Shown here in pieces: positions 1 through 7,689 of a stretch of 51,347 nucleotides of DNA. The stretch comes from Candidatus Stackebrandtia faecavium. Lineage in GTDB: Bacteria; Actinomycetota; Actinomycetes; Mycobacteriales; Micromonosporaceae. The stretch lies in the NCBI GenBank assembly GCA_019112895.1, contig DXIM01000006.1, positions 1 to 51,347 on the forward strand, given 5' to 3'. Both the position numbers and the translations under genes were made by a program. The notes under the pieces are model-generated. The model saw only the letters and a program-made list of their open reading frames with translations. It was not told the DNA's origin and searched no databases. Positions within the stretch are counted from its first letter, which is position 1. Each line of letters opens with the position of its first letter.

Positions 1-265
1 GTGTGGGAAAATGCGCGCGATACCAATCGATCCCGCGGTCGTAGTTCACATCGAAGTAATCAAGACTCGAGTAGAGACGCGGGGCCAAGACCGCCGGGTG
101 TTTCGCCAGTGCGCGACACAGCAGCGAAGCGCCGCAACGGTATCCGCCACACACCAGATACTTGGGCAAGGCGCGGGGGCCAACCGTCAACCGGCCCAGG
201 GCATGTGTGCCGGCTTGCCTTGCCCGTCGCAGCGAACCGCGAATTTGTATTCGTTCCTGTGGCAA
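1..265 (-). CDS. Sulfotransferase family protein, N-terminal part, cut by the left edge
   Basis: The minus-strand frame is open from the edge of the window up to 304. It encodes a sulfotransferase start: a hydrophobic strand and loop reading KYLVCGGYRCGASLL, placed like the 5'-phosphosulfate-binding loop of PAPS sulfotransferases, then AKHPAV, and then SSLDYFDVNYDRGIDWY, which matches the FF/FD-NY-RG-DWY block of heparan-sulfate-type sulfotransferases. The usual GTT of the loop is GAS here. An in-frame TGA lies at 305-307 and there is no ATG or GTG, so the start must be a rare codon: TTG at 265 or TTG at 190. It follows the APH-fold gene by about 55 nt on the same strand, so the two may be co-transcribed, perhaps for modification of a surface glycan. 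The family call is fairly firm; the start and the substrate are not known. Confidence 0.62.
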   Translation of the reverse strand, partial: MPQERIQIRGSLRRARQAGTHALGRLTVGPRALPKYLVCGGYRCGASLLCRALAKHPAVLAPRLYSSLDYFDVNYDRGIDWYRAHFPT

Positions 266-320
266 TACCTGTGCTGCATAACGGTCGTACGCAGCTTCCC
301 CCCTTCAGCTGTATCGCTGT

Positions 321-1559
321 TTAGACGTTGTCGGCGGCTTCTTCTGTGGGCGCGTATGCCTCGCGCGATATGTGGTGCAGCAAAGCGGGCAGTAGCGTGC
401 GGCTCGCCGCGTCGAGACCGGTGCCGCCGACGGCGCGATCGGACAGGTAGCGGATCGCCAAATCCACCAGGTAAAACGATGCGATCGTGCGGGCTATGTC
501 ATAGGGGACATTGAAGGGGTCGAGTATGTGTGGTGCCTCGTCCAGTAGCGTCGCGACCGCCGTGTCGGCGCCCGTCCCATGCGTGACGACGTCGTCTTGA
601 AGCGCGTAATGCAGCGCATCGAAACCGACCGGCACATTGGATGCGAAGCGCTCGAAATCCCACAGCAGTACCGTGTCCTCCTGCATTGACATGTTCCACG
701 GTGACCAGTCGCCATGCCACGCACCGAATTGCACCAGGTGGTGACTGTGGAGTTCCAGGAGTTTCCGGGCCGCCTCTGTCAGCGTCACCGAGCCCGCGTT
801 GGTGCGGTCGTGCAGGAGAGCCAGCTTGCCGTGAAGCTGCGCGGCGTAGGGGCTTTCGCCCACGGCGGCGATCTTCGTCCCGCGGCACGTGGCCAACTCG
901 TTCATCGCCGTCGCGAGCCTGACGTAGTCGAGGCGTTGCGGCCGACGCCAACCCGGCAGGGCCTCCTGTACCAGCAGGTTGTGGCCGTTCCAGGCGCCCG
1001 CGTGCAGGATGCGCGGGAATTGCACATGAAGCAGCGACGTGGGCGCCAGTTCGCGCAGCGCCGCGATCTCGTTCGCGACGAGCTCGTGCGTCAACCAGTT
1101 GGCGCCGAGCTTGGCGAAGGCGATCGTGTCGGCCGTCGAGTTGAGCACCTGCAAAACCGGTTTGCGGTTGGTGCGCGCCGGACCGATCGCGATACCTATG
1201 TAGATATTCGTGCCTAGAGTGGATCTCAAGTGGCTTTCGATATCCGTCCCGTCCACCGGCGTGACGATCCGGTCCGGAAGGAACACCGCGTCGGTGCCGG
1301 TCGCGAAGGCGGCAACCGCGGCAGCGCGTTTCGTACGAGACAGGAAAGACGCCGGGCGCGCATACCGCAGCAGCGCGGAGATCGCGAGTTTGCGGGAGTC
1401 GGCGGGAACAAGAACACGCGGCGTCGCGCGGTTCGGGACGGCGATGTGCTGCACGCGCCGACCACGGGCACGCCCACCGCGGGGGTACAGCGTCTGCATG
1501 ACGTCGTCCATGTGGGCGTGGCTCTTGACGGCCGGAGCCGAGGCTTCCTGCGTGATCAT
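321..1559 (-). CDS. Aminoglycoside phosphotransferase (APH)-fold kinase, small-molecule or glycan related
   Basis: This 412-residue protein has the APH/choline-kinase core. The catalytic-loop motif HGDWSPWNM starts near residue 282, and a DFE-like metal motif, LWDFERF, lies about 18 residues later. The N-terminal 120 residues are poorly conserved in appearance. ATG at 1559 is preferred over the longer frame to 1643 because GAGG sits about 10 nt upstream and the extra 28 residues look non-coding. The next gene downstream is a sulfotransferase, and APH-fold proteins with HGD(F/W)-PWN motifs occur in polysaccharide loci, so a glycan role is inferred. No sign points to antibiotic resistance. The family is secure; the substrate is unknown. 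Confidence 0.78.
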   Translation of the reverse strand: MITQEASAPAVKSHAHMDDVMQTLYPRGGRARGRRVQHIAVPNRATPRVLVPADSRKLAISALLRYARPASFLSRTKRAAAVAAFATGTDAVFLPDRIVTPVDGTDIESHLRSTLGTNIYIGIAIGPARTNRKPVLQVLNSTADTIAFAKLGANWLTHELVANEIAALRELAPTSLLHVQFPRILHAGAWNGHNLLVQEALPGWRRPQRLDYVRLATAMNELATCRGTKIAAVGESPYAAQLHGKLALLHDRTNAGSVTLTEAARKLLELHSHHLVQFGAWHGDWSPWNMSMQEDTVLLWDFERFASNVPVGFDALHYALQDDVVTHGTGADTAVATLLDEAPHILDPFNVPYDIARTIASFYLVDLAIRYLSDRAVGGTGLDAASRTLLPALLHHISREAYAPTEEAADNV

Positions 1560-1763
1560 GCGCCCACCGCCTCGGATGCGTGGTGAACACTGAGGGCCGT
1601 GGGCCCGACGGATGGAGGTTGCGAGCTGAATTGCGGGGTCCAAGTCATCACAATCGATTCAACGATCCCGATGCCGGTTTGGTCGCGGCGTGAACACGAG
1701 GAGTTCGGTTCATGTCGCGCTGTGTTCAGCGCATGCCTCTATCCGTAGCGGGCGGTGCCGCGG

Positions 1764-3008
1764 TCACAGCCGTTCGAGAACCATCGCCATACCTTGACCG
1801 CCGCCGACACACATGGTTTCGAGGCCGTAGCGTCCACCCGTGTGCTCGAGCCCGTTCAACAGCGTCGTGGTGATGCGCGCGCCCGTCATGCCGAAGGGGT
1901 GGCCCACGGCGATCGCTCCGCCGTGAACGTTCAACTTCTCCAGCGGCACGCCGAGATCCTTATAGGAGGGGATAACCTGCGCGGCGAACGCCTCATTGAT
2001 CTCAACCAGGTCCATATCGTCGATGGTGAGGTCTGCATTGCGCAGCGCCTGCCGTGACGCATCGACCGGTCCCAACCCCATGATTTCGGGAGACAGCGCG
2101 GTGACACCGGTGGACACGATGCGCGCCAACGGCGTGAGCCCGAGGCGCTCGGCGAGCGTGTCGCTCATGACGACGACCGCGGCGGCGCCGTCGTTCAACG
2201 GGCAGCAGTTGCCGGCGGTGACGGTGCCGTTGGGGCGAAATACCGGCTTCAGCCCCTGCACACCTTCCATAGTGACGTTGGGGCGGGGACCGTCATCCGC
2301 GGACACCACAGTGCCGTCGGGAAGCGTTACCGGCGTGATCTCCTTGGCCCAGAAACCATCCGCGATCGCCGCCTGTGCCAGGTTCTGCGAACGGACACCG
2401 AACTCGTCCATTTCCTCACGCGTGACACCGCGGACTGCCGCAAGGTTCTCAGCGGTCTGCCCCATGGCGAGGTAGATGTCCGGTAGGTGCCCGTCGCGGC
2501 GCGGATCGTGCCACGAATCAGCGCTGGCTGCCGCCGCCTCCGCCGAGCGCTCCTGCGCCTGCGCGAACCGTGGGTTCTTCCATGAACCGTCGACCATCTC
2601 GGCCGCCTCCGGCGGCAACGCATCCGAGTTTCCGCGCGCGTAACGCGAGACGGCCTCGACTCCCGCCGAGACGAACGCGTGGCCCTCGCCGGCCTTGATG
2701 GCGTGGAAAGCCATGCGGGTCGTCTGCAGCGACGAAGCACAATACCGCGTGAGCGTCGCGGCAGGAAGACGGTCATAACCGAGCATCACGGCGACGACGC
2801 GGGCCATGTTGAAACCCGCCTCGCCTCCCGGAAGCCCGCAGCCCAGGTAGAGGTCATCCAGAAGCGTCGGATCGAGTTGCGGGACTTTGTCGAGGGCAGC
2901 ACGGATCGCCCGCTCCGCGAGGTCGTCGGGACGTAGCTGTCGAAGCGACCCTTTGACGGCACGGCCGATCGGGGTGCGGGCGGTGGAGACGATCACGGCT
3001 TCTGGCAT
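1764..3008 (-). CDS. Acetyl-CoA C-acetyltransferase (thiolase), FadA/AtoB type
   Basis: This 414-residue thiolase cleaves 3-ketoacyl-CoA with CoA, or condenses acetyl-CoA. The nucleophilic cysteine is about residue 90 in RYCASSLQT. The second motif NEAFAAQ, the GGAIAVGHPFGMTGAR block with the catalytic histidine, and the C-terminal CVGGGQGMA block with the second active cysteine are all present. ATG at 3008 is chosen because a perfect TATGCT -10 element ends 6 nt upstream, suggesting a leaderless mRNA; the frame runs to 3041 without homology. No fadB-type partner is adjacent, so degradative and biosynthetic roles cannot be separated. The Uma2-like gene lies 45 nt upstream on the same strand. 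Confidence 0.92.
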   Translation of the reverse strand: MPEAVIVSTARTPIGRAVKGSLRQLRPDDLAERAIRAALDKVPQLDPTLLDDLYLGCGLPGGEAGFNMARVVAVMLGYDRLPAATLTRYCASSLQTTRMAFHAIKAGEGHAFVSAGVEAVSRYARGNSDALPPEAAEMVDGSWKNPRFAQAQERSAEAAAASADSWHDPRRDGHLPDIYLAMGQTAENLAAVRGVTREEMDEFGVRSQNLAQAAIADGFWAKEITPVTLPDGTVVSADDGPRPNVTMEGVQGLKPVFRPNGTVTAGNCCPLNDGAAAVVVMSDTLAERLGLTPLARIVSTGVTALSPEIMGLGPVDASRQALRNADLTIDDMDLVEINEAFAAQVIPSYKDLGVPLEKLNVHGGAIAVGHPFGMTGARITTTLLNGLEHTGGRYGLETMCVGGGQGMAMVLERL

Positions 3009-3014
3009 GGCCGC

Positions 3015-3020
3015 AGCATA
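3015..3020 (-). promoter_or_regulatory. Leaderless -10 element of the thiolase gene
   Basis: TATGCT (TANNNT) on the minus strand, 6 nt before the ATG at 3008. Confidence 0.5.
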
Positions 3021-3053
3021 ACGGGTGCCGGCTGCGGCCAAAACCGTGAAGAA

Positions 3054-3497
3054 CTATTCGAGGGCGGCGACGTCGAAACTGAAACCGAACGGCGCCGGCA
3101 AGCCCACGACGCCGGCTGTGTCCGACTGGGCGACCACCTCGTATCCGCCGTATGCCTGCAGGTGGCGCAGCAAAATATGGTGGGTGTCGGCCAGCGCGAT
3201 CACCGAAAGATGCCACGGGATTTCGGCCTGGGCGTAATCGTCGAGCCGGCCGGCGATATTGCGGGTGTCGGACACCCACACGTCGCCCACGAGCAGAAGG
3301 TTCGCGGCCGGTACCGGGCCTTCACGCTGCGCGGTGTGGACCACCACGATGTCCGGCCTGCGCATGATGGTTCCGTAGCGGCCGCAGTAAATATCGACGT
3401 GAGTGTTGACGGTGCGTCGGTCCTGAGCGTGGTCCCGGAAAGCCGAGACCAATTCCAGGCACGTCGCCATGTGTGCGTATTGCGGTTGAAGAGCCAT
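3054..3497 (-). CDS. Uma2-like (DUF820) PD-(D/E)XK-fold protein, short and probably inactive
   Basis: This 147-residue protein shows the middle of the Uma2 family: an H-x-L-V helix region, then MRRPDIVVVH (the usual RPDvvvv strand), then LLVGDVWVSDT, and RLDDYAQAEIPWHLSVIAL, matching the K-x-x-YA-x-AGIPWYW segment. Full-length relatives have about 190 residues and begin with a YELIDGEL-type segment, which is missing here. The acidic residue expected in the LVVEV strand is glycine. It is therefore probably a degenerate copy, or a very divergent one. ATG at 3497 gives the smallest frame that holds all recognisable sequence; the frame upstream to 3638 is non-homologous. Confidence 0.55.
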   Translation of the reverse strand: MALQPQYAHMATCLELVSAFRDHAQDRRTVNTHVDIYCGRYGTIMRRPDIVVVHTAQREGPVPAANLLLVGDVWVSDTRNIAGRLDDYAQAEIPWHLSVIALADTHHILLRHLQAYGGYEVVAQSDTAGVVGLPAPFGFSFDVAALE

Positions 3498-3803
3498 AGG
3501 TGGTGCTCCTGTTCGACAAGCGAGACGGCGCCGAACCGCGGGCACAGCGGGCGGGAACGAGGAGGCGACGGACGCGAAATGGTCAAACAGGCAATATGTG
3601 GCGGCGATGGCCGCTGCGGCGGCGTCGACGGAAAACAACCGGACCGGTTGCTTCCGCGCACAACATACCCACCGGGTGTGACATTGGTGTCCTCCAACGG
3701 ACGCGCCATCGCCGGTGAAGCGGTTCCCTCGGCGGCGGGACCGTCGGCGCCGCGGCAGGGGATTGCATGGAGCGGGCAGTGTCGGGACACGAAGGCTGCG
3801 CCT
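3498..3803. other. Gene-free stretch between the Uma2-like gene and cbs
   Basis: About 300 bases with no convincing coding frame, hairpin or repeat. It would hold the promoter of the Uma2-like gene, but no clear element was found. Confidence 0.4.
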
Positions 3804-3809
3804 TAAGCT
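3804..3809 (+). promoter_or_regulatory. Leaderless -10 element of cbs
   Basis: TAAGCT followed by 6 nt and the ATG at 3816. No Shine-Dalgarno sequence is present. The same core lies before pncA. Confidence 0.55.
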
Positions 3810-3815
3810 TTGGTC

Positions 3816-5180
3816 ATGCGTTACGTCAATTCAGTGATCGACCTCATCGGTGACACGCCGCTCGTGCGGCTGCGGCATGTAACCGCCGGGATCGAGGCCA
3901 CCGTGCTGGCCAAGGTGGAGTACGTGAACCCCGGTGGCAGTGTCAAAGACCGCATCGCCACCCGGATGATCGAGGAGGCCGAAAAGTCCGGCAAGTTGCA
4001 ACCGGGCGGCACCATCGTGGAGCCGACGAGCGGGAACACCGGCGTCGGTCTGGCGATGGTCGCGCAGGAGAAGGGCTATAAGTGCATCTTCGTCTGCCCG
4101 GACAAAGTGTCAGAAGATAAGCGCAACGTCCTCAAGGCCTACGGGGCCCGAGTCGAGGTCTGCCCGACCGCTGTGGCGCCGGAAGACCCGCGGTCGTACT
4201 ACAACGTCTCCGATCGCCTCGTGGAGGAGATCGAGGGCGCCTGGAAGCCCGACCAGTATTCGAACCCCGCCAACCCGCGTTCGCATTACGAGACCACCGG
4301 CCCCGAACTGTGGGACCAAACCGACGGCAAGATCACCCATTTCGTGGCGGGTGTCGGTACCGGCGGCACAATTTCGGGAACGGGCCGGTACCTGAAGGAC
4401 CAGGGCCCGGTGAAGGTCATCGGCGCCGACCCGGAGGGCTCGGTGTACTCGGGCGGCACCGGTCGTCCGTACCTTGTCGAGGGTGTCGGCGAGGACTTCT
4501 GGCCCGCCAACTATGACCGCAACATCTGTGACGAGATCGTCGAGGTCTCCGATGGCGCTTCGTTCGAGATGACTCGGCGGCTCGCGCGCGAGGAGGGCCT
4601 GCTCGTCGGAGGGTCCTGCGGCATGGCGGTTGAGGCGGCTCTGGAGGTCGCCCGTAAGGCGAAACCGACCGACGTCATCGTGGTACTGCTGCCGGATGGC
4701 GGCCGTGGATACCTGTCGAAGATCTTCAACGACGGCTGGCTGACCGAATACGGCTTCCTCAGTGCCGGCACCGTCGACACGACAGTCTCCGACGTGCTTG
4801 AGGCCAAACAGGACTCGATCCCGCAGCTGGTGCACGTGCACCCGAACGACACGATCCGCGAGGCGATCGGCATCCTGCGCGAATACGGCGTCTCCCAGAT
4901 GCCAGTGCTCAAGGCCGAGCCGCCAGTCATGACGGGCGAGGTCGCCGGTGCGGTCGCGGAACGCGACCTGCTCGACGCGCTGTTCGCCGGCCGTGCGTCC
5001 CTACACGACCGGGTCGAACAGCACATCGGTCCGTCCCTGCCGATGATCGGTGGCGGGGCGCCCGTGTCGCGTGCGGTGGAGCTGCTGGCCAAGGACGACG
5101 CGGCGACCGTTCTCGTCGACGGCAAACCCAAGGGCATTGTGACCCGTCAGGACCTCTTGACATACGTGCAGTCGGTGTAG
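3816..5180 (+). CDS. cbs: Cystathionine beta-synthase
   Basis: PLP enzyme that condenses serine (or O-acetylserine) with homocysteine to cystathionine, the first step of reverse transsulfuration. The 454-residue protein has the fold-type II core: NPGGSVKDRIA with the PLP lysine near residue 44, [12 protein letters not shown], and the glycine loop GVGTGGTISGTGRYLK. This is followed from about residue 330 by a tandem CBS-domain pair, recognisable from the REAIGILREYGVSQMPV and KGIVTRQDLLTYV segments. The two-domain layout separates it from CysK/CysM. ATG at 3816 fits the leaderless -10 element; a TTG six bases earlier is possible. A strong terminator follows. Together with metB at 13.2 kb it would give both directions of transsulfuration. 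Confidence 0.95.
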   Translation: MRYVNSVIDLIGDTPLVRLRHVTAGIEATVLAKVEYVNPGGSVKDRIATRMIEEAEKSGKLQPGGTIVEPTSGNTGVGLAMVAQEKGYKCIFVCPDKVSEDKRNVLKAYGARVEVCPTAVAPEDPRSYYNVSDRLVEEIEGAWKPDQYSNPANPRSHYETTGPELWDQTDGKITHFVAGVGTGGTISGTGRYLKDQGPVKVIGADPEGSVYSGGTGRPYLVEGVGEDFWPANYDRNICDEIVEVSDGASFEMTRRLAREEGLLVGGSCGMAVEAALEVARKAKPTDVIVVLLPDGGRGYLSKIFNDGWLTEYGFLSAGTVDTTVSDVLEAKQDSIPQLVHVHPNDTIREAIGILREYGVSQMPVLKAEPPVMTGEVAGAVAERDLLDALFAGRASLHDRVEQHIGPSLPMIGGGAPVSRAVELLAKDDAATVLVDGKPKGIVTRQDLLTYVQSV

Positions 5181-5192
5181 CTCGACACTTCA

Positions 5193-5226
5193 AGCCGACA
5201 GCGCCGCAACCGGTGCTGTCGGCTTT
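5193..5226 (+). terminator. Rho-independent-like terminator of cbs
   Basis: A perfect 10-bp stem, AGCCGACAGC (5193-5202) with GCTGTCGGCT (5215-5224) around a 12-nt loop, ending in TTT. It sits 13 nt after the stop codon. Confidence 0.8.
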
Positions 5227-5231
5227 ACCAT
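5226..5231 (+). promoter_or_regulatory. Leaderless -10 element directly after the cbs terminator
   Basis: TACCAT followed by 6 nt and the ATG at 5238. It begins at the last T of the terminator, so stop and restart of transcription are packed into about 45 nt. Confidence 0.45.
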
Positions 5232-5237
5232 GCCTCG

Positions 5238-5861
5238 ATGGCATTCGAAGCGGACCACGGTGAGGTTGAGCGGGCCGGCGCCGGTGTCAGCGTGATCCAC
5301 GCGGAGCCGGCTGCCGCACGACCGTGCCGGCGGGCGGTGGCTGCCGGGGCAGCCGTCGCCGTCGTGGTCGTGGTCGCGGCTTTGGCGGTTTCGGCCGAAC
5401 GCGTGGCGTCGGTGAACGGCGCCGGTTTCACTACGGTCGCGTTCGCAGTGCTCGTCGGCGGCTTGCTGGTCGTCGCCGTGGTGCAGGCGAGGTCCCGTGT
5501 CCGGTGGCGCAGCAGCTTCGAGGTGGCGGGGGATCGGATTGTGTTTCGGTCCGGTGTCGGTCCGGCCCAGTCATGGCGCCGCGATGACGGCGACGGGGTG
5601 GAGATAAGAGGCGGGCGCGTGTTGCCGCGCCTGTACATCGCCGACTCACGAGCGGATGTGAGTGTGTGGCGGATGCGTGAATTCCCGCTCGAGGAACTGC
5701 GAGCCGCGTGCGTGAGACACGGCTGGTCGTGGCGGGAGAGGCACTCGGTTTTCGATGCGCAGCGTCGGCCGTCCCACCGGGACGCGTCGTCAAAGACGGG
5801 TGCGGGGCAAATCCCACAGTCCAAGGGGGAAAGGATTCGACCGCCCAAGCCGCAGCGTTAG
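5238..5861 (+). CDS. Membrane protein with two N-terminal helices and a PH-like cytoplasmic domain, unknown function
   Basis: A 207-residue protein. Two hydrophobic stretches at about residues 32-52 and 64-82 form a hairpin anchor, followed by an Arg-rich stop. A small beta-rich domain with FEVAGDRIVFRSG resembles the PH-like module often found in actinobacterial membrane proteins. The C-terminal 40 residues are basic, Pro- and Ser-rich and probably disordered. Its stop codon overlaps the -10 element of the carbonic anhydrase gene. No specific function is recognised. Confidence 0.65.
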   Translation: MAFEADHGEVERAGAGVSVIHAEPAAARPCRRAVAAGAAVAVVVVVAALAVSAERVASVNGAGFTTVAFAVLVGGLLVVAVVQARSRVRWRSSFEVAGDRIVFRSGVGPAQSWRRDDGDGVEIRGGRVLPRLYIADSRADVSVWRMREFPLEELRAACVRHGWSWRERHSVFDAQRRPSHRDASSKTGAGQIPQSKGERIRPPKPQR

Positions 5862-5864
5862 TGT
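5859..5864 (+). promoter_or_regulatory. Leaderless -10 element of the carbonic anhydrase gene
   Basis: TAGTGT followed by 6 nt and the GTG at 5871. It overlaps the upstream stop codon. Confidence 0.5.
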
Positions 5865-5870
5865 GAATTC

Positions 5871-6380
5871 GTGAATTTCGAACCGCAAGACCCATTCGAA
5901 GACTTGCTGGCTGCGAACCGCAAGTTCCAAAAGTCGTTCGCGTTGGGAGGTTTCGATGGTGTCGCCCGCGCGGGTGTGGCGATCGTGACCTGCATGGATT
6001 CGCGAATCGACCCGATCGGGATGGTCGGTCTCGTTCCCGGTGACGCGAAGATCCTGCGTAACCCCGGCGGGCGGGCGACAGATCAGGCGCTAGTTGCGCT
6101 CACCTTGGGCGTGAACCTGCTGGGCGTGAACCGCATCATGATCATCGAGCACACCCGCTGTGCGATGACCATGGCCGATGAGCACACGATGCAGGGCAGG
6201 CTCACGAACGCCAGCGGCGTGGATGCGTCGTGGATGTCGATCGGCACGATTGCCGACCAGCCGGCCGCGATCCGTGACGATGTGGCCCGGGTGCATGCCC
6301 ACCCATTGATCTCGGACGACATCGAGGTCGGCGGTTTCCTCTACGACGTCGACACCGGCGGCTTGCAGCGGGTCGAATGA
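5871..6380 (+). CDS. Beta-class carbonic anhydrase
   Basis: Zinc enzyme that interconverts CO2 and bicarbonate. The 169-residue protein is close in size to the Mycobacterium Rv1284 type. Zinc ligands are visible: Cys in TCMDSRID (with the Asp-Arg dyad) and the His/Cys pair in EHTRCAM. The NPGG motif that forms the active site rim is present as LRNPGGRATD. GTG at 5871 is chosen from the leaderless -10 element and because the homology starts at once (DPFEDLLAANRKF). The phosphatase gene follows 34 nt downstream and may be in the same transcript. Confidence 0.92.
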   Translation: MNFEPQDPFEDLLAANRKFQKSFALGGFDGVARAGVAIVTCMDSRIDPIGMVGLVPGDAKILRNPGGRATDQALVALTLGVNLLGVNRIMIIEHTRCAMTMADEHTMQGRLTNASGVDASWMSIGTIADQPAAIRDDVARVHAHPLISDDIEVGGFLYDVDTGGLQRVE

Positions 6381-6414
6381 CAGCGACCGCTGCCGAACCG
6401 GGCGAGGCTTTCCC

Positions 6415-6858
6415 GTGAGCACGTCGGCACTGCCCGAAGCCCTGACGTTGCCGGACGGTACCCGCGTGCGGGCACGCAGCCTGCGCACAGTTCCCGGTGG
6501 CGGGGTTTTGCCGACGTACGGCCTGTACCTGGGCACTGCGCGCACGCGCCGCCGGTTCGCTGCCGCGATGCCGTGGCATCAGGACTGGATCTGGTGGCGC
6601 GATTTCGGCGTGCCGAAGGAGCGCGCGGCTGCGGTCTCGGCGATCACTTCCGCATACCGCGCAATGCATCGTGGGGAACGCGTCGAATGTGCGTGTCCGG
6701 GCGGTGTCGGACGTACCGGCACAGTCTTGGCATGTCTTGTCGTGCTCACCGGATGCTCGGATGCAGAGGCCGTCAGTTGGGTGCGTCGTAACTACACGAA
6801 GCGGGCTGTCGAAACGCCGTGGCAGCGTCGTTGGGTGGCACGGTTCGCTCGAGGGTGA
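6415..6858 (+). CDS. Protein-tyrosine-phosphatase-like protein (Cys-X5-Arg)
   Basis: A 147-residue protein carrying the P-loop signature ECACPGGVGRTGT, i.e. C-X5-R-T followed by a hydrophobic helix, as in dual-specificity and tyrosine phosphatases. The histidine usually two places before the catalytic cysteine is alanine here, which would raise the cysteine pKa, though related actinobacterial proteins share this. The general-acid loop is not clear; WWRDFGVP is a candidate. The GTG start at 6415 gives a full-length domain. Substrate unknown. Confidence 0.72.
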   Translation: MSTSALPEALTLPDGTRVRARSLRTVPGGGVLPTYGLYLGTARTRRRFAAAMPWHQDWIWWRDFGVPKERAAAVSAITSAYRAMHRGERVECACPGGVGRTGTVLACLVVLTGCSDAEAVSWVRRNYTKRAVETPWQRRWVARFARG

Positions 6859-7012
6859 CGCAGCCGGTGCGCGCTGCCGTCGGTGCCCCACATGATTGGC
6901 GGGCGGCGGGCGCGGCGCATAGGCTGGCATGGGCGTTTATCAATTTTTGTCGGCGCGGCGCAATACTCGATGCCCGCGCCAGACTCGGGTCAGGAACGGT
7001 CAAGGTAGAAGT

Positions 7013-7639
7013 ATGTGGATACCGCGTCCATACGCGATGGATGAGGCGGAGTTGCGGCCATTGGTGGATGAGGTGGGTTCTGCCGAGCTGATTACTGTCG
7101 GCGCCGACAGCTTTCCTATCGCCACGAGGTTGCCGATCATATGGCGCGAGGGCCGGCTGATTTTCCACATGGCCGCCGCGAATCCACAGTGGCGAACTAT
7201 TGGCGAGGCCACGCCGGCGCTCGCGGTCGTCACCGGACCCGAGGCCTATATAACCCCGAGCTGGTACACGGAGAAGGAAGAGCACGGCCGTGTCGCCCCG
7301 ACCTGGAATTATTCGGCCGTTCATTTCCGGGGCCGAGCCACGGTGCATCGAGACCCGGACTGGGTGCGCGCTGCCGTCTCGGACTTGAGCGACCTGCACG
7401 AGCGACGGCGGGACCGGCCGTGGTCGATCGAGGATGCGCCACGGTCGTATGTCGACCAGCAGATGGCCGCCATAGTGGGCGTCGAACTCGCCATCGAGTC
7501 CATCGAGGCGAAGGCGAAGCGCAGTCAGAATCAGTCCGACACCAACCGCGTCACCGTCATCGAGAACCTGGATCCGGGCGGTTACCGGGGTGAGCGCCGT
7601 ATGGCGCAGCAGATGAGTGCCGACCTGGGCACCGAATAG
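7013..7639 (+). CDS. PaiB-family FMN-binding protein (FMN-binding negative transcriptional regulator)
   Basis: The 208-residue protein begins MWIPRPYAMDE, the usual start of PaiB-type proteins with an FMN-binding split-barrel. Typical segments follow: PIIWREGRLIFHMAAANPQW, then ITPSWYTEK and VAPTWNYSAVHFRG, and the C-terminal helix with GVELAIESIEAKAKRSQN. ATG at 7013 is set by AAGGTAGAAGT just upstream; the frame can be read back to 6929 but that part has no homology. In Bacillus PaiB is linked to repression of sporulation and protease genes, but most actinobacterial members have no known target, so regulation is only a family-based label. Confidence 0.85.
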   Translation: MWIPRPYAMDEAELRPLVDEVGSAELITVGADSFPIATRLPIIWREGRLIFHMAAANPQWRTIGEATPALAVVTGPEAYITPSWYTEKEEHGRVAPTWNYSAVHFRGRATVHRDPDWVRAAVSDLSDLHERRRDRPWSIEDAPRSYVDQQMAAIVGVELAIESIEAKAKRSQNQSDTNRVTVIENLDPGGYRGERRMAQQMSADLGTE

Positions 7640-7689
7640 ACTGCGTGGCAGCAGTATGAGGGCGGGCTTTCAAGACTGCAACACGGGCA

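Noticed and set aside
321-1559. Aminoglycoside resistance gene
   Set aside because: The APH fold is shared by many kinases; the neighbour is a sulfotransferase and no resistance-specific features were seen.
6202-6930. 242-codon minus-strand frame
   Set aside because: Antisense to the carbonic anhydrase and phosphatase genes; no domain.
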